Below are positions 61,031 through 64,000 of a stretch of DNA of 64,000 bases, piece after piece. The notes beneath the pieces were generated by a model that was not told the origin of the DNA, ran no database searches, and saw nothing but the letters and a program-made list of their open reading frames with translations. The position numbers and the translations under genes were made by a program. Source of the DNA: Gracilariopsis chorda. Lineage: Eukaryota > Rhodophyta > Florideophyceae > Gracilariales > Gracilariaceae. The stretch spans positions 1 through 64,000 of the forward strand of contig NBIV01000005.1 in assembly GCA_003194525.1 (NCBI GenBank). The letters run 5' to 3'. The number at the start of each line of letters is the position of its first letter. The stretch's first letter is position 1.

Positions 61031-63246
61031 GCAGTAGGAATATTCTTCATGCTATCATCTGCAACAATAGGTCTTTTTGCTCAACAATATCTCTCAGCAG
61101 ATACAGGAGATATTTGTACCCTGTCCTTGCTCGTCCTTGTAAAAAAAAGCTTCCATATTTTTTTGAGTGTTTCGGACTGTCTCATTTTCTCTCGGTATAT
61201 ACTTCCCTCATTATTTGTCAAAAACTTGCTTCTGGCATTCTTTCTGATCATCATATCACTCTATTAAGCTCCTCCTGAACCTAGAAGAAGAGCTGCGACG
61301 TACTTGAGCTTGTTACTCTGCTTATTGCAGTTTTCTCGCTCTGATATGAAGTTTTGATACATTATGATGGACGAAAGGATCAAAGAGTCACCAACTAAGA
61401 ACACGCGAATGGGATCACGCACTGGCAGAACTACCATACCTTCAGGTACTCTTCTGGGTATAAATTTGCGCTTACTGGAAGTCGCTCGCTATTTGATATC
61501 ATAATGGCGTTTTGGGTAGGGGCCTCAACGGTCTACAACTTTTCTCATGAGTCATGTCTGCCGTTGATGGATAATCTAAAGCTCCCGGGACTCCCAACTC
61601 CTTTTTAGGGTCTTCAAGAATTATCAAGAAGCTTAAAATACTCCCATGCACACGTACACCCATTTTCAGGAACTGTGGCTGCCCTGGACGCCATATCGGT
61701 AAGAATCAGGAAACCGGCGAGATATCTAAACCCCGCCTGTTCTTATTGCAGAAAACCGTTTCTATGCTCTTCCAGCTCAAGCCATGGTGTATTGCTCATA
61801 TTGGTTTCTACGTTAATCGGCACGCTTTGTTGAAGTCACGCATGACTCACTTTCACATCCCATTTCGAGTCTGGGTAAGTATGTTGATGGTGAAAATCTA
61901 CGATGTGAATTCTGGATTGTTGATAACGAGGGTTATCTTTGCAAGAGAGCTCTGATAACTCCCATTCCACTATCTCAGATGGATGGATTTCTTTAAGATG
62001 CTTTCAACTTTGACCCTTCATCTCTTCGAGTGCACGTTGAAAAAGCTTTTGGCATACTTGTAGCAAGCTGAAGAACTTAACAGAACACCCTACAATAATC
62101 AGCCTATATTAGCACTCAAAAAGTAGTCTGTATATTAAAATACACAACGATTCCTTTGAATACTTTGATAAGGTAATAATTGGACTTGGACCTGAACAGC
62201 AAGCAGAAATTGAGAAACCGATTGTAGATTGGTACATGACATGCAAATCTGACCATTATTTTAAAAAATCGACGTGCAGTTTGCACAATTTTTGCCACAT
62301 TATCACTGCAAAGCGAGACAAACTTGTTGGAATTGTCCCGGAATTGTATCTTCGCCACTCATCGCTTTGTGGTGTTCCTCGGCGTGTACGATTACATCGA
62401 TACATTTCAGTGGTGCGTAAAAAGTTTTCACAGCTGTTATCAAGCCTCACACCTGTTATTTCACAATTATTATGCACATTCATCGAGCTTTGGGCCGCTA
62501 GCTGTTCTTGTTCCTCACCATCTCTACTCGCAATACAAGATGGTTGTGTTAGTGAGAACAGACTCGGCACGAGGAAAAGCGCGGAGATTGCTTGGTGTAA
62601 GGAGGCCTGAAGAGATGCATCATAATGGCGAGCGGTACTCGGGAAGTGAAGACAACAGGTTGCGGAGAAGTGGCTCTATGCGTAGTTTGTGGTGTGTAGG
62701 CAAGAGCGGTGCATGAATCGATCAAGCGGGCGGTTTAGGTACGTACGGACGCCTGAGTTGGCAGACGGTGCAGTTTCAGATTCTGTCGCTGCTTCCAGCG
62801 TTTACAGTGTGGTCGGGAGCGCGGGAATGGCGAGAGAGAGAGCGGGGATGGTGGTCATGATGCCGTAAATATCGTATTCACTGAGGCAGCTTGTATAAAG
62901 GGATGGATGCGGTAGGAGAAGCGGACTACTTGATTTAGTGGGAGGGGACGGCGGTGGTAGTGATTGGCGACATCATATCAGAATCATTTCATAAACTTCG
63001 CTTACAATGAAATCCGTTGACGAAAAGCAAAATCTAGATCAAAGAGGTGTTTATCGAAGGTAGCAAAGAACAAAAAGCAGGATGTGGAATCACATTTAGA
63101 TCTTAAACTGTCGAGCAATGCGTATGCACCTACCCTTTGAGTCTGTACGGACCCAAAAAATACAGAATTCAACGTTTGCAAAACGTCTTTCGTGCAGCAA
63201 ATCGCCCCTTCTGAAATGTGGTCACGCATTATCTCTCCACTAGATT
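61031..63246. other. AT-rich tract, possibly further transposon remains
   Basis: Short frames on both strands only. If the helicase belongs to a Helitron, its Rep part should lie here on the minus strand, but I could not recognise a Rep HUH motif. No RNA gene or tandem repeat seen. Confidence 0.4.
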
Positions 63247-63873
63247 TTGCCGTACTTGGTGATAATCCGCAGCAATCAAGTGTTTCTATCTCGAGACTTA
63301 GTTGTTCTTCTGCATCTCCGCGGAGCCGGAATTGATACTATTCTACTTGTCTGCCTTATCACAAACCTTCAGGAGCCGCAGCTGTCAGAGGTAGTTGTAG
63401 CAATGGAGTTCTCGACAGAAAACGTTACAAGGCATCCGTAGAATGACATCAAACACGGTTCCTGCCTAGCCTGTAATGAGAGAGATCGTAAGAGACCAAC
63501 TGCAATTGTGTTCCTGAATTCTCATGAAATAGAAAAACGTGCTGGAATTGATACATCTCCCTTTTCAAATCCGTTCAATAGCAAGAATGCAGGCTCAATT
63601 TTGTTATGCACTAACTGCAGGTCTAAAACGTTGGGATGGTCAGTCATTGTAGATTCTGAACGTTACGGGAAAACAAAAGCTGAAGCTGCTTTTAAGGGTT
63701 GGAAAACTTGTACTACTCCTGCTTCTACATCAAAAGTGTTTTGTTACATTTGCGATCATTTAAACAATACTAACAAACTGAAATGGATACCAAATCTAGA
63801 AGCGCGAAAACGAAAGCCAAATCTGAATCTTCAGCTTTACCACCTCCAACTGTACTGTCAAGAAGCACGTTAG
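63247..63873 (+). pseudogene. Cys-pair-containing open region of unknown family
   Basis: An open region of about 208 codons in one frame, interrupted once. It contains three Cys-x2-Cys pairs (CLAC, CTNC, CYIC) that could bind zinc, with the intervening LGWSVIVDSERYGKTKAEAA. I do not recognise it. It may be a transposon gene fragment or an exon of a gene with introns. Confidence 0.35.
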
Positions 63874-64000
63874 TTATTCTACTCAGAACGTTGTTCGCGT
63901 TCTGGATTGCCTTAAAAAGTTTCATGATTTCTTCTTCATTAGAAACTGAAGCTCTATTTTGTTCATTCCACCATATTCAAGCCGAGCACTCTTTAAATTT

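Overview
The window is nuclear DNA of an intron-poor eukaryote, most likely a florideophyte-type red alga. Support: a plant/cyanobacterial-type class II DAHP synthase with a transit-peptide-like leader, a red-algal style of mostly intronless genes of ordinary eukaryotic families (UPF2, bystin, PNO1, STE24, eIF1A, uL13), only two visible introns, and gene islands separated by gene-poor repeat tracts. The taxon is inference; the eukaryotic nature is firm.

Layout. 1-8280 is nested Ty3/gypsy retroelement fossils. The 3' part of a chromodomain-bearing element (1 to about 5909), with a large antisense open region, appears to sit inside the integrase gene of a second element (about 5910-8280). 8281-9480 is degraded sequence with a 24-bp repeat array. 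9481-10497 encodes a Uma2-type PD-(D/E)XK protein, a family best known from cyanobacteria. 12-25.5 kb carries DAHP synthase, a secreted malectin-domain protein, an unrecognised three-helix membrane protein, a homeodomain protein and a RAB6-interacting-golgin-like coiled coil. 25.8-27.9 kb has a small PDCD4/HABP4-motif protein and the STE24 CAAX protease. 27.9-32.9 kb has no gene I can support but holds palindromic motif clusters, a perfect 15-bp hairpin and duplicated repeats. 32.9-46 kb carries a DWNN/zinc-knuckle/RS protein, an ePHD protein, UPF2 and bystin. 48.8-59.3 kb carries PNO1, a DUF819 membrane protein, a CUE-like membrane protein, a KMO-like flavoprotein, eIF1A, uL13 and a COG0523 GTPase. 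59.3-64 kb is AT-richer and holds a decayed Pif1/Helitron-type helicase and unrecognised open frames.

Genes largely alternate strands. Head-to-head pairs share short intergenic spaces (176 to 1084 bp) and tail-to-tail pairs are separated by 67 to 260 bp. Several products act in RNA and ribosome biology: bystin and PNO1 (40S assembly), uL13, eIF1A, UPF2 (nonsense-mediated decay) and the DWNN protein (pre-mRNA 3' processing family).

The most unusual signal is in the first 5.9 kb: a dense field of short hairpins, many of the form CC-N9-GG with 5-bp arms and a 3-nt loop. Each has a different stem sequence, and they lie in sense-coding, antisense-coding and noncoding parts alike.
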